Assembly (NCBI GenBank): GCA_946902985.2
Contig: OX336390.1
Location: 525,778,861 to 525,842,860, forward strand
Length of the DNA: 64,000 nucleotides
Reading direction: 5' to 3'
Source of the DNA: Meconema thalassinum
Taxonomy: Eukaryota; Arthropoda; Insecta; Orthoptera; Tettigoniidae
Shown: piece after piece, positions 43,610-55,219 of the stretch
Layout of the letters: the number at the start of each line of letters is the position of its first letter
Numbering within the stretch: position 1 is the first letter of the stretch
Notes under the pieces: model-generated
The model's input: only the letters and a program-made list of their open reading frames with translations
The model's database searches: none
Told to the model about the DNA's origin: nothing
Translations under genes and position numbers: made by a program

Positions 43610-44340
43610 TGTGTTTTATAATTTCGCCTGTTAACCGTCTCTTGATCAATTTTTGCATCTATTTGTTGGCGTGGGCTAGAGTAAAATGTGGCTTTTGCCG
43701 ACGTCTCAGTCTCATTCATAGCTGTGATTATATGCAAGTTACAGAAGTATGGATGGCACTGCGCACAGCGAGTGTCTGCGGATACAGTGAAAGGTTCTAC
43801 TCATAGGGCTAGTAGTGTTACACTGACTAACCTTCCATAGTACACTTCTTTCAAGTGCTGCCTTGTGTGTTTGTGGATTTATAGCTCCATTAGCCTTTTG
43901 TGGTACGTTTTGAGGATCCATCGAACCTCCGGTGTGATTACCTAACAGAAAGACAGACAGACCAAGAGTTGGCTGTTAGGAAGTGGAATACTTTCAACTA
44001 TCAAGTTACACACGCAATTTGTATAGGCACAACATGTAAACAGACTTTGGCCGTTGTGCAACTAGACAGAAGTGAGTAGTAGCCTGCTGTTGGAGTGATG
44101 TCACATTCCTCTTAACAGTCCATAACCATCCACAATCTAAAGTACCGCAGATCAGAATCCCTTGGAAACAGAGCGAGTACTGTGAACACTTAAATTCAGT
44201 TTACTATAGTTTTTATGGATCATAATGCCGTGGTGCATTATACAGTACGTCCCATTGTGAGCAATATGAGACTAGTAAACCTGACCTCTCCCACGCTGAC
44301 TGTTACTATGAAGCAAGAAGAGATTATTATCATCGATTCT
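43610..44340. other. No recognised feature
   Basis: No shared repeat or recognised protein similarity. Confidence 0.45.
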
Positions 44341-44344
44341 AAGA

Positions 44345-44425
44345 GGCCCTTGTGGAATATGCAAGTGATGGATGGTTTTACAACCGGATGCCCTTCCTGC
44401 CGCCAACACTATCAGGGGAATTAAT
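44345..44425 (+). repeat. Short fragment resembling a widespread retroposon motif
   Basis: GGATGGTTTTACAACCGGAT followed by GCCCTTCCTGCCGCCAACAC resembles a motif I know from dispersed repeats in many animal genomes. No flanks can be defined. Confidence 0.35.
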
Positions 44426-44499
44426 GAAATAATAAAAGGCGAATTTAACTAATCAAAGCATTAGAAGAAAGCGATCGTAAACTATTAAAGGATGCCATC

Positions 44500-44640
44500 C
44501 CGGCATATGCCTGGAGTTGAAAATTGGAAACCGCAGAAAACCATTTCAAGGAAGGCCGACGGTGAATTTTGAACTACCGAGTCCGGAGATAGCCTCTCCC
44601 CATGGCCTCGTTCCTCAACACGCGTAGAGACCCGGTATGT
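44500..44640 (-). mobile_element. Decayed tRNA-SINE fragment
   Basis: CATCCCGGCATATGCCTGGA, TTGGAAACCGCAGAAAACCA and a head region near 44570-44610 follow the SINE-C/O body order in reverse. Box B is lost. Confidence 0.45.
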
Positions 44641-45129
44641 AGTGAGAAAGGATATGGCTCCAAATTGCTATAGTTTTTACCACTTAAAACACATGGTCTT
44701 ATTTAACGAGTTGATTCAGCTCTAAACTGGTAAGCACGGAGTACTCTTACCCAGTAACCGCCGCAACATTAACACAAATACAGAAGTTATTTCGATAACA
44801 CACCATCTCAGTAACTCTGGTAGCCCAATCTCGAAATTATATAAGTTGTTGCCAAATACTGCATTAATGGACAATCACAATGTTAAACAAAGGACTGGCT
44901 GCAACACATCCATGCTAAGTAGGAATATGAAACAGAAAGTTAGTATATTTTGTTAGTTATGCCACGAATGCACTCTCATGAGAAGGATCTCTATAAGGTA
45001 TTTTAGAAGCTTGGACTGAAGAGACTTCAAAAGAATCAAACCTGTCTCCAAAAATTGAAGAATCATACTATAAAATATCTCTGTTATTAATAAGAAAATA
45101 TAAACGAAGAAATGAAATAAACATAAATA

Positions 45130-45540
45130 TTGTTTAATTATTTTAAGCGGGTAATGAATAATAATAATAATAATAATAATATAAGCTTGGAGAATTGGTC
45201 CGGAAGCAATGTTAAGCTACATGGGGAAAATAGAAACACTGCCTACATCATCTCCAGTACTTGTGCAATTCCAATCTCATTTACAATACAGTCTCCTAGG
45301 TTTGAGGTTGGACACTCGTCTTTACAAACCAATGCGAAAGGCAGTTATTCTTTCTACGCGCAGAATGGTTTGGCTGTTAATGGGGAATCAAACAACAGAC
45401 GAAATAGAGAGGCAGTGCAACAATTGATTGTAGTCATCAATGAATCGAAGAAACTCAATACCATATCATCCAATACTGAACACAATCCTTATGATACATT
45501 GACAATTAGGGATTGATGTAATTCTAGCAAATATACTGAG
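45130..45540 (+). other. Unrecognised open frames after an AAT tract
   Basis: A frame of 128 codons (45130-45516) starts in an AAT run (poly-Asn) and has no recognisable domain. An alternative frame (45209-45427) contains YKPMRKAVILSTRRMVWLLM, which looks somewhat protein-like and could be a piece of a transposon ORF. I cannot identify it, and its host-gene status is unlikely. Confidence 0.3.
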
Positions 45541-45894
45541 AGAATGTAAGTGAAAAATAAATAAATAATAATAACAATAATGATAAACAGGAGTTAGCCA
45601 AATAACTCTTAAAATACAACACCTATTCAATTGTTGGTACATTTTTCAACCTTTCATTGAGGTCTTCATCAACCCATATCGCAAAAAGGTTATATTTAAT
45701 TCTTAAAATCAGTAACCATTATTCATAAATTGGAATGGATATCCTTACAATTTTCATTTACATAAACGTTCCTTATTCATCAATTCTTCAAATGTTGGTT
45801 TAGCGATAAAGTATTTCACTAACAAATATTCGGAAGTTGGTGCACCATCATACACCAATATCATACGTTTTCTAACATGGTAAATGTTATTGCA

Positions 45895-46200
45895 TTTTAG
45901 GAGTTAGCCAGGCTGATGGACTCTCACCACCTTTGTTCAACTGTGAACTGACAAAAGAAATACGCAAATTGCGTCAGATATTATAAGATAGGAACTTGCT
46001 CAACCCGTTAAGGACTGGGCAAAGAAGAATGAAATGGAATTTGACAGTTTGTTTAGCTTTTGTGGATGACATAGCAATATTGACAGAGAAATATGAAACT
46101 ATAATGGGAGAAATGCATATTCTGAAGGGAGTAACAGAATGCAGATAGCATACGGAAGTAAAGTAACGTCAAACATCAAAGAGAGCACGACTCAACTGAA
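45895..46200 (+). pseudogene. LINE reverse transcriptase remnant
   Basis: 45900-45941 reads GVSQADGLSPPLFN, the conserved GVRQGDxLSPxLFN region. 46041-46088 reads LTVCLAFVDDIAILTE, containing the catalytic box as FVDD with both aspartates intact. The intervening segment holds a stop and a frame change. No tail or boundary is visible. The family is distinct from the other LINEs here or too short to assign. Confidence 0.75.
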
Positions 46201-47197
46201 CACCAAATAGGGGATAGAACGATGGACCATGTACATCATTTATTGTAAGTTATTTTCCTATTTCTGCAGAAGATGAGTACACTATACCCGAAACATATTC
46301 ACAATAGTAAATAGTATTGACTGGGCGGCTTTGAAAAATCATTTGTCCTATGAGAATAATAAAACTACTGTAAGAAAAAGTTCACTGACACAGTGTGCAA
46401 ACACAGAGCTTGTTTCTACGAGTGCGACTTTTGGGACTTTCCAGCATTAGAAGCGGACAACTGGTAAGATATTGTCGCTTGAATGTCGTGTTTGTCACAG
46501 AAAACTTATGAAATCCAAAATAAGAGTGAATAAACGCCAGTTTCATTCAGGATTAAATATTAGGCTAAGTAACTATTGTAAAACTAAACATCTAAGGAAG
46601 ATATTTGGATAAATATTTCAGGGAGGCTACTTATTGTACATCATTCCATCGATAATTCAGATAAAAACTCCTCTCCAGAATAAAGATCGTTCCTCCCAGT
46701 TCTTTTATCCCAATATTATGTGGAGACTTCAACGCCAGGTCATACAAGAACCTCACACGGTGAATGAACTGATACTACCGGGTTGTCGTCCTGAGCTTTT
46801 AATTGAAATACATCCTGCCAGTCAAAGTTATTAATGAAAATAGATTGCAATTTATCTAACATGTACCCATTGATTTCAATGTCAAACTCGTCGACTAAGT
46901 GACGTCCAATCCTTATCAGCATTGTCCACTGTAATTAAGAGAGCTTTTACCAATGATTGTTATTAAATACCGTAGTCTTTGTTCTGAACAAGACAATATG
47001 TTTCAAAACACATTCAGCTTTTTGAGAGTACATTCCAAAATGAGAAGAATGAAAATAATTTTGGAATTTCGAGTAGGAACTTGCGGTAAACTTGCTTTCT
47101 TCAAGGGTAGCTTCCCTTTAATGGCTAGGATTCTTGGTGGTACCTTGTAGGTTTTACCAGGATATTTTGAATCCAAATAATCCAATAATGCATCAAA
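46201..47197. other. No recognised feature
   Basis: May contain further degraded sequence of the preceding LINE, but no motif is clear. Confidence 0.35.
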
Positions 47198-47199
47198 TA

Positions 47200-47771
47200 C
47201 GAGGCACGTCCAGAAAGTAAGCTCCGTTTGGTAATAAAATTAAATTGTGTACAGATACAGAAAAAATATTTATTGCACAACATTCTACACCTCTTAAACT
47301 ACTTTTCCACATAACTGCCGAACTTTTGCAGGCATTTCTCATAGCGTGGCACGAGTTTTGGATACCTTCTTCATAGAAATTTGCCGCCGACCCGTAAACG
47401 AGAGTGAAGACTCCCCTGTAAGATATCCTACTGTTTGGCAACCACTGTTAGGCAAATTGCGTGCTTTCCAGGAGAACTGCGTATGTTTAGGAGTTCTCCT
47501 GACCACATACGTAATTTGCCTAACAGTGGTGGCCAAACAGTAGGATATCTTACAGGGGAGTCTTCACTCTCGTTTACGGGTCGGCGGCAAATTTCTATGA
47601 AGAAGGTATCCAAAACTCGTGCCACGCTATGAGAAATGCCTGCAAAAGTTCGGCAGTTATGTGGAAAAGTAGTTTAAGAGGTGTAGAATGTTGTGCAATA
47701 AATATTTTTTCTGTATCTGTACACAATTTAATTTTATTACCAAACGGAGCTTACTTTCTGGACGTGCCTCG
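47200..47771. mobile_element. Palindromic mariner-derived element with TA duplication
   Basis: The element is 572 bp, flanked by TA at 47198-47199 and 47772-47773, and starts CGAGGCACGTCCAGAAAGTA with the exact inverted sequence at the other end. The arms (about 279 bp each) are nearly identical inverted copies that meet around 47479-47491. Each arm carries the 3' end of a mariner transposase gene. On the right arm, plus strand, the peptide ANFYEEGIQ is followed, after loss of one A, by KLVPRYEKCLQKFGSYVEK and a stop (stop near 47670), then AATAAA. The left arm has the same on the minus strand. It cannot encode a transposase and is a foldback-like derivative. Confidence 0.88.
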
Positions 47772-47773
47772 TA

Positions 47774-48289
47774 GTTTGCGATGCAATCATTGTTTCAAGA
47801 AATATTTGAACTACATTGTTTGTACTGTATTTTATGATTATGGAAAATTATTATCATAAGAGGATGCTTAGAACTACAGTATGTAGGCACAAAAGTCCTT
47901 CACACTAATAGCTGTAGAAGCAAGAATACTCATTGTAAGAATGTAATGGCATTTATTAAATACCGTAAACTAATTTAATACACCGTTTCGTAGCACACAA
48001 TTAGGCATCTCCTTTTGTAGCATATGTGAATCTGATTTGCAACGTGTCTAAGCATTTTCATAGTGCACAAGTATTTAAATGGTTGCTTTTTGAAAATCAC
48101 TGTAGAGCTTGTTTTCGTTTTTTTTTTTCAGAGATTATGGACATCTCATCTATCATTTAATATGCTTGTTATAACAGCAAAGTTTGTGTTCTTGTAGTGC
48201 ATGTGCGAGAGTGTAGTTGTAGTTGTTACCTAGGATGCCTGAGACTTGAAATAGGTGGGTGCGGGATCCTCAGGATGATGCCAAAAATC
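47774..48289. other. No recognised feature
   Basis: AT-rich sequence without shared repeats. Confidence 0.5.
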
Positions 48290-48350
48290 GATGATGATGA
48301 TAATTGCTGTTTTAAGGGGCCTAACATCTAGGTTATCGGCCCAAAAATCG
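48290..48350 (+). repeat. Short dispersed motif
   Basis: TTTTAAGGGGCCTAACATCT followed by AGGTTATCGGCCC resembles the head motif of repeat K (GGTCATC-GCCC). It is only weakly bounded. Confidence 0.4.
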
Positions 48351-49800
48351 CTCAGGGCTGGAATGAACTTGGAAACTTTGAAATCGCGCTCTTTTCGTGG
48401 TATGTAAGTTAACAAAAATGGAAATGAAGGCTGTGACACAGTGTGTATTTTAGCGTGCCATAGTAACTATGAAAAGGCTGTTAAAATCCATTAACATACA
48501 TTTTCGAGCTTCTTCTTGTATGTCTGTTAAATTATTGGCAGGGTCTTGAACCGAGCTGAGAGTCTTCCACTCAGGGAACTATTACCCTACCTGCTATGCC
48601 ACCGCGACTGGTTAATGGAAATAAATGAGTTCTTACCAAACGCCACAATTTAAAAGCAGGGGAATAGTCTATCACTGTTTAATTTGTACTGCAGAAAAAA
48701 ATATTTATTTGATTTTTATTTTCCCTCAGTATAACAGTATTTTCCTTCAGCGAATTATTCGAATTTGAGGGCTAATTTATTTTTACCGGTATCACTGTAG
48801 CCTACGTATTTGTAGAGGTTGAGTAGTAAAGAAAGTATTCTGTCCATCATTTGAAAGCTTTATTCTTTTCTTAACTCGAGCGAGATTACATGTATCATTG
48901 GATCATTGGAGGATTGTAAAACCCTTAAATGCTCTTTAAAGACTGAAGGACATAGTTATAATTTAACGAAATGGCCCAAGAGTTTGCCAGACTGCCTTTA
49001 GATGACAGTAAGCTCACTGGCTAGGAACGGTTACAACTCTTGCGAAATATCGATGACCATTAGTTAAAGCAATGCGCAAAGCCAATGACCCACAGGGCAC
49101 TGCGCGTTCACCGCCACTCACTCTTGTCAGCGGCCAAGATGCAGAACCCACTGCTTACAGTCTATGGGCAATATGCTACAAGGAATAACATGTTCTTTAG
49201 AATAAAACTCATATTATAAAAAAAAACACTCTCTCTTCCTTGTTTCAGAAGACATAGTAAAAATGGAAGAATTTACATTAACCATAATGGATAATGCGTT
49301 AAGCAATTTACACGCAAGGGATCCTATCTGAAATAATATATTTGTGAAAAATACACTGTTTACCATTGACAACCTTCCGAAAATCAAGGACAGCGTCACA
49401 TGAATAAGCAATGTTTCTTGAATATTGGTATAATATCGTAGATAATTTTGAGTAAGAATCATTACTACGATGTATCCTGGATGCCAGGATTATGGAACAG
49501 CCCTGTAAAATATGTCGATAAGAGTAACAGTTGCAAAATGAAAGTAACGGCGTTGTTCGTTAAACAAAAGAACTATTGATGAGCGTCTTTTAATAGCAGG
49601 CTAATGAAGTAACAAAAACGCATTCTATTATTTTAGCCTCGATCCAAAAGAATCAAATACGGTATTTGATTTTCAAATAGGTGGTAATCCTTAATCCATG
49701 GGACAGCAGAAAAAAAAACCCTTTCATAATGCCCAGACAGCTACAGTAGAGCTTATACTTGAAACTCATTCCAGGGGAAACGCAACGATTAATTATTAAT
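48351..49800. other. No recognised feature
   Basis: AT-rich, with poor open frames only. Nothing supportable. Confidence 0.5.
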
Positions 49801-49807
49801 TAAATGT

Positions 49808-49870
49808 TTTCAGTCGATCAACGTTGGTCAAGGACGACCGACTGAAAAATGGCTTCCAACACGGTAGTGA
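49808..49870 (+). repeat. Minimal hairpin of element M
   Basis: TTTTCAGTCGATCAACG and the inverted CGACCGACTGAAAAATGG surround a loop of about 10 bases. AAAAATGGCTTCCAACACGG matches the extension found at 29.4 and 62.7 kb. It is probably a solo remnant of M. Confidence 0.65.
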
Positions 49871-49965
49871 TTTTCAAATGGTCAGTTTATTTTATTTTCT
49901 CTGCTCACATTGCTATTATCCACTATCTCCTTTAAGAAAGGCAGGGAGTGTCTTAATCGAGGGGT

Positions 49966-50040
49966 AACACTGGATCGGCGTGAGAACTCCAAAGTTAAGC
50001 AACATTTGGTGTGGTCAGTGCTTGGTGAGAAGGCTGGATT
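49966..50040 (+). pseudogene. 5S rRNA-like fragment (5S pseudogene or 5S-derived SINE head)
   Basis: GAACTCCAAAGTTAAGCAAC is close to the highly conserved 5S internal promoter box A region, and GTGTGGTCAGTGCTTGGTGA resembles its box C region, at the right spacing. Flanking stems of 5S rRNA are missing or altered and there is a small deletion in box C. It could be a 5S pseudogene or the head of a 5S-derived SINE (SINE3 type); the body after it (50040-50130) has no second copy here. Confidence 0.7.
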
Positions 50041-50130
50041 TCTTGGATGAGGAAGGGAAAGAAGAGTGAAATAGAACTGTACACCCTATCGCAAATGAAC
50101 TCAGCAACGCCACTTCGGTGACTCAGATCT

Positions 50131-51004
50131 TCCTATGAGAAAGAAAACCTTTCTTCTTCTCATCCACTTGACAATACAAATTATAAGGACGTATGAGAGT
50201 TTCGTCAAATCAAGCAACTTAATTTTGATGGCAATAACTGTAGCTGTAACCCAGTAACTTATCACATAAACAACTCTAGCTGTAATTTATGTAACTTAGC
50301 AATCTCTGCTGGAAGCACGTGCAAGCAATTAATATGCCAATGCATCCAACAAAGGATCAATGAAGATTATATGACACACAATGCTCTCTGCTTTTTACAA
50401 GCTAGTCTGTGCTGTAGTTGTGCAAACGTGAAAATAATGGAAGCTACTGGTACGAATTCTATTTCCATTCTCATCAGACCTTGAGCTTTTGCAGGTAACC
50501 ACGGCATTATTTTTGAATGACAGGGTCTTAGTGTTTAAGCCCTGAAGGTCGTCAAGATATATCACAAAGGAGTGGTTTAGTACTTGATAGATCAGCCGTC
50601 TAATTCACTGTCATAGAAAGCAACCCAGCCCCCTTCGAAAGAGACCCTTGTGAAATAAGTGAGGGGAGTTCGTTAACCTCACGTTAGAGTTCGTCCTTGG
50701 AAGGAATCTATTTTTGGCGAAAGCAATTACACAGCATAAAGCAAAGAGCAGATAATGAGCCATAATGTACACACTATGGGGAAGGTAATACTGTGTTTGT
50801 AAGAGGATGAGGCATCCGACAGTGGAACTTTCCCCTTCTTATTACCGCAATACTGTCTTTCGGGGAAACCAAGTCGAAAGGCAATTGAGGATAAATACAC
50901 TAAATTAGAATGGTGTCACCTCTTTGCCCTTCAACCGAGAGCTTTCATGATGAAACTTGCATTCACATATTTGTTGAAAGTTTACAGGTATCTCTTTCAA
51001 TTTG
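50131..51004. other. No recognised feature
   Basis: Unique-looking sequence with no coding similarity. Confidence 0.5.
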
Positions 51005-51079
51005 TTGGAATTCGTGTTGAACTTGTCTGATAACCTGTACTCGTGATGATTGTACTAGAAAGGGACAGGGATGGAAGGA
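51005..51079 (-). mobile_element. SINE-C2 tail, split by SINE-E
   Basis: AATTCGTGTTGAACTTGTCT, GATAACCTGTACTCGTGATG and AGAAAGGGACAGGGATGG are the reverse C2 tail. The rest of the same copy lies after the SINE-E at 51240. Confidence 0.75.
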
Positions 51080-51233
51080 AGGAACGTGACCGTTAATCTT
51101 GTGATCATGAACCACGGGACCTGCTTTTTGCATGGAATCCGAACCACAGGACATGCCATTTCACTTCTAAAATATCACATGTATTGCCTTGGTGAGAGGC
51201 AAGTAGTTTGGCCATTGCGCCACCACGCCCACT
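51080..51233 (-). mobile_element. SINE-E nested in SINE-C2
   Basis: AACGTGACCGTTAATCTTGT to CCACCACGCCCAC in reverse is a SINE-E with an internal deletion that removed most of box B (around 51180-51190). The flanks AGAAAGGGACAGGGATGG and AGACAGGGATGAGG look like a degraded target duplication. Confidence 0.8.
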
Positions 51234-51235
51234 TT

Positions 51236-51378
51236 AGACAGGGATGAGGTAGGCACCCCAAGATTTGAAGTAAGATCCTATCCCAGCATTTGCCTGGCGC
51301 TGGGATTCGAACCTGCAATCTCCTGATTTGCTGCAGCTGCCCTTGTGGCTGTGGTGCACGATTTAACGAGCACGGCTA
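51236..51378 (-). mobile_element. SINE-C2 head and body, split copy
   Basis: AGACAGGGATGAGGTAGGCA, ATCCCAGCATTTGCCTGGCG, then head with TGGGATTCGAACCTGCAATC (reverse box B) and CTGCAGCTGCCC. It continues the tail at 51005-51079. Confidence 0.75.
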
Positions 51379-51379
51379 T

Positions 51380-52888
51380 GGCGTGGGTTGGTTTCACGAA
51401 GATCTCGAATAATCGACACAATTATTGTGTTTATGGCCAAATGAATAGTCTTAACAATATTATGGTATTTAGGTAGACTGTTTTGCCTTTCTTGGCTAGG
51501 TTAAATAAATACATATGAAGCAACAACATTAACCATAATTAATAATGCGTTAAGTATGCGCATTAACTCAGTTAATTAATTAAATTTATTGATGACGCCT
51601 GTTAATACTATTTTGTTTAATTCATTAATTAATTAAATTAATGTAACAATGAAATACAGCAAATTCTTCATTGTATTATTGGACGTAGCAAGTTTTACCG
51701 ATCATCTGTCGACGAGCCCAATCGGTACATCTGGGCGACCCCCTCCCACAGAGACATGGCATAGGCTAATACCTATAAGAATTTGTTGTTTTTAACATTA
51801 TTTTGGGTATCTCTCTCCATATGTTTTTCATATTTAGATTATTCAGTTAGCGAATGAGGGGTAGTTTTACTCTATATAATACTAAAGGACCCTGCATGAC
51901 ACCTCTAGTAACGTTTATTCACGCGACCTCTTAGAGAGTTATTATTTGTTGGATCCTTCATTTAAGACATTTTTTGGGTTGGATTTTTTCTGTGTGACTT
52001 ACTCACCGATATAATTAATGCAATCAAAAGTATTTTAAATGCGAGGGAGTCAAAAGGAGTGTTCTAAGAGAAGAATGCAGAGCAACGACCCCGGCCCACA
52101 TCGACAAGGAAGGCTGTTCAACTTGGCTTCATGCGGGCTACTCCGACCAACAGAGAATCGTTTCAGCATTCTTTTAAGTGCTTCTTCGTACTCTGCGGTT
52201 TTTAGTCATTCCCTAAATGTAATAAAATAAATAAAAATGCATCCATGTTAACAATATTGGAAGTTTCACAGTTCGATGCAATCTTATACGTTGGAAAAAT
52301 ACCCATCACGTCTAAAACTGACAAACAATTGCTTGAAGGTCTGTGTAAAGATTCATAATGTTAGGTTTATTTCTGAGATGTCCGAATTTGTGGTTAGTTA
52401 GACCGAAGGGGAATCGCGGGATACGTTAACTTTATCCAGTTAATTTCCGTCGCTCGTGGACTATGTATTTGTGACACCTTCATAATACATTTCATCCTCA
52501 TCACAACATGCAGGTCACTAACAGGAGTCAAGTAGAAATACCTACACCAGGTCTCTATGGATGCCACGCAGCAAATTCTCCTTCTTCTGTTTCTTTCGTT
52601 TCAGCCAAGTAAGGAATACGTCGTTTCAACTGTTTCCTTTTAGCTTCTTCTTCTTCTTCGTCTTATTATTATTAATATTATATTTCATGAGGTGATACAA
52701 CCATAGCATACGATTACCATATTTTCGTTTATTGAATTATCTTATAGACTGCCCACAAATTCCTGAGGGAAAAGTCATGAAATTCTCGGAACATAATTAA
52801 ACATTCTCCTTCTTACAACTGCTCGTGATTTCTTGGGAAATAATTTCAATATATGACTTGCAGAAACAAAGGTCATCATAACAAACCC
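51380..52888. other. No recognised feature
   Basis: AT-rich DNA with TTAATTAA-like stretches near 51570-51640 and a TTC run near 52640-52660. No gene or shared repeat is seen. Confidence 0.5.
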
Positions 52889-52889
52889 G

Positions 52890-53208
52890 GCCCCGTGGTG
52901 TTGGGGTAGCGCGTCTGCCTATCACCCGGAGGCCCCGGGTTCGATTCCCGGCTCCATCAGGGATTTTAGAAACTGACGTGAGGGCTGGAACGGGGTGCAC
53001 TCAGCCTCGTGAGGACAAATGATCAGCTGTCTGACAGTAAGGTAGCGCCCCGGTCACGAAAGCCAAGATCAACGGCCGAGGGGACCCGACGCGCTGACCA
53101 AGCGACACCCCAATATCTGCGGGCCAAATGGCTGGGCAACGGTAGCTTGGTAGGCCTAGGCTCTTCATGGGCTGTAGTGCAAGGGGTTATTTTTATTTTG
53201 TATATCCT
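52890..53208 (+). mobile_element. SINE-D, full length
   Basis: The tRNA-like head GGCCCCGTGGTGTTGGGGTA with box B GGGTTCGATTCCCGGCTCC is followed by GAGGGCTGGAACGGGGTGCA and CTCAGCCTCGTGAG, then ACGGCCGAGGGGACCCGACG, ACCCCAATATCTGC and TTCATGGGCTGTAGTGC. It matches 62739-63046 along its whole length. Confidence 0.92.
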
Positions 53209-53260
53209 ATAACAAGTGAAGTGCGTATTATGTTTATAAAAATGTTCATGGAATATAAAT

Positions 53261-53587
53261 GCCTCCGTGGCTTAGGCGGCAGCACGCCGGCCTCTCACCG
53301 CTGGGTCCGTGGTTCAAATCCCGGTCACTCCATGTGAGATCTGTGCTGGACAAAACGGAGGCAGACAGGTTTTTCTCCGGGTACTCCGGTTTTCCCTGTC
53401 AACATTTCATTCCAGCAACACTCTCCACTATCATTTCATGTCATCTGTCATTCATTTAATCATTGCCCCAGAGGAGTGCGTCAGGCCTCGGCAGCCGGCA
53501 CAGGCCATATCCTCGCCGCTAGATGGGGGCCTCATTCATTCTATTCCTGACCCGGTCGGAGACTGGAAGCAGGTTGTGGATTTTCAT
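53261..53587 (+). mobile_element. SINE-A, full length, 17-bp TSD
   Basis: TTCATGGAATATAAATG at 53245-53261 recurs at 53588-53604 without a mismatch (the last G is shared with the element start). The 327-bp insert begins GCCTCCGTGGCTTAGGCGG, has box B GGTTCAAATCCCGG, and ends AGGTTGTGGATTTTCATTTC. The perfect duplication suggests a recent insertion. Frames 53259-53714 in this interval are not genes. Confidence 0.96.
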
Positions 53588-53624
53588 TTCATGGAATATA
53601 AATGTTAATCATGGCCACCACAAT

Positions 53625-53925
53625 GTGAATCTAACAATAATCTCATACGTCATCGAGCACGTCCTTCCGGTATGTGAGTCGGACTGCGGAAGACGCTTCA
53701 CTGCGCTGCTATAGCAATGTCCGCAGGAGTCATAATGATGGCTGCCAAGGTCGACACATACGTAAGTTTCCTTGCACTTCCGTTTCCTTGTATGGGGGTG
53801 GAGTCGAGGTCCTGACCTACTGCAATAATATTCCCAGCGCCATTCACGTACAGTGACCGACAAGCTACAGTAGAGACATTCATTTACACTCGAGCATTGT
53901 GTTCCCATGCAGAATTTCTACCCCT
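53625..53925. other. No recognised feature
   Basis: Several overlapping short frames on both strands, none with recognisable similarity. Moderately GC-rich. Confidence 0.4.
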
Positions 53926-53929
53926 CAAT

Positions 53930-54178
53930 ACTCCTGTTTGTATTGAACCAGGAATGAGGTGGCTATTGCTTTTACAAGTGGAAGCCCTTCATGAGAGATA
54001 AACTTAATAATTAATCTGGGCAAGTAGTTGGAAGGCCTATTGAAGGGTACCATTCCTGAATTTGCCTGGTGCTGGCAATGGGAAATCACGGATAAACATT
54101 GAAACAATTGAAGACGGAGGCTTAAACCCACTAGTCTTCCCGAGTCTGTAGATAGCCTGGAATCATGCCTTGCACGCA
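53930..54178 (-). mobile_element. SINE-O candidate
   Basis: In reverse a head with CAGGCTATCTACAGACTCGG and a decayed box B region (54118-54140) is followed by AATTCAGGAATGGTACC, a block order like SINE-F. Single copy; limits are approximate. Confidence 0.5.
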
Positions 54179-54179
54179 T

Positions 54180-54908
54180 CGGATATTTCCATGGTATTTC
54201 CTATTTTTATGTAAGAGATGACTAAATGGCAAAATGCCTGTATTCTACCACGTATAGCACTGCCAATCGCATTATGTGTCCTACACCTTCAGGGTCTTCG
54301 ACTGGTGAATTCAAGAATGGTCCAGTGACTGAGGGAGTCCAAAGGTGGGCATGGTATCCATTTCCCGGTGACTTTTGGGGTTGAACCTAACATGTTTCTT
54401 ACTGAATCTACCGTTCATAGCCGTCTTCCTTCCCAAGTCTCTCAACCCTCAATTTTGAAGAGTTGAGAGACATTCCTTTCTTCTATTATTTTCTTTTAAA
54501 AGCAATAATCAAGCCAATTAGCCAACGCAGGAAAATAAGATTCAACCCGTATCAATGTCTGCAAATCTATATCTCTTTATAAAATAGGCTACGAATTAAC
54601 AAGAACTCAACACAACGCTATAGAGCAAAGGCCTCCTCCAACCGGTAAGTGGTAGCTCAACTGAACTCAACGGGTGAGCCGTATACAAAGAAGAAAGTGT
54701 GGTTAAAAGGTGTTTTGGAGTAAAATGTAGTAATTGAATTAATAATATTTTACTAGTAACTTAAAATGAGATCAGGGTATAGATATTATTATTATAGCTT
54801 GTTTCAAATAGAATATTAACTAGCTGATATCTAAATTTCAAACTCCCACGACTAGTCAGCATTGTGAAATTTAACCTAATCTGTACTCAAAAATTAGAAA
54901 TAAAGGAA
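54180..54908. other. No recognised feature
   Basis: No repeat partner or coding similarity. Confidence 0.5.
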
Positions 54909-54909
54909 G

Positions 54910-55063
54910 GAAGCTTGCAGTTTTACGTGACCGTCGATCTCGCGATATTAAGCCACGGGACCTCCTCTTTACGTGGAATCCGAAACACAGGACATGGCAT
55001 CTCACTTCGAAAATCTCACATGTATTGACCATGAATCGAACCCGCTGTGCCACCACGCCCCTC
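54910..55063 (-). mobile_element. SINE-E with internal deletion
   Basis: AAGCTTGCAGTTTTACGTGA to GCCACCACGCCCC in reverse. About 35 bp between box B and box A are missing (near 55040), so both promoter boxes are compromised. Confidence 0.85.
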
Positions 55064-55219
55064 TAACTGTATATTAATACATGGTAACATCATACCAGTC
55101 GGGGTAATTTTGTATCATAGTACACTTCACAAACAGGAACATTTGATAGTATATTATTATTTTATTATCATTTTAAATGATCTTGTCAACTTCGTCGTTA
55201 CGCTGGGGTCTGGCGTTAC

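Noticed and set aside
52890..52960. Possible functional tRNA gene (good box A and box B)
   Set aside because: It is the head of SINE-D, with a full SINE body attached and a second copy at 62739. The acceptor stem does not close.
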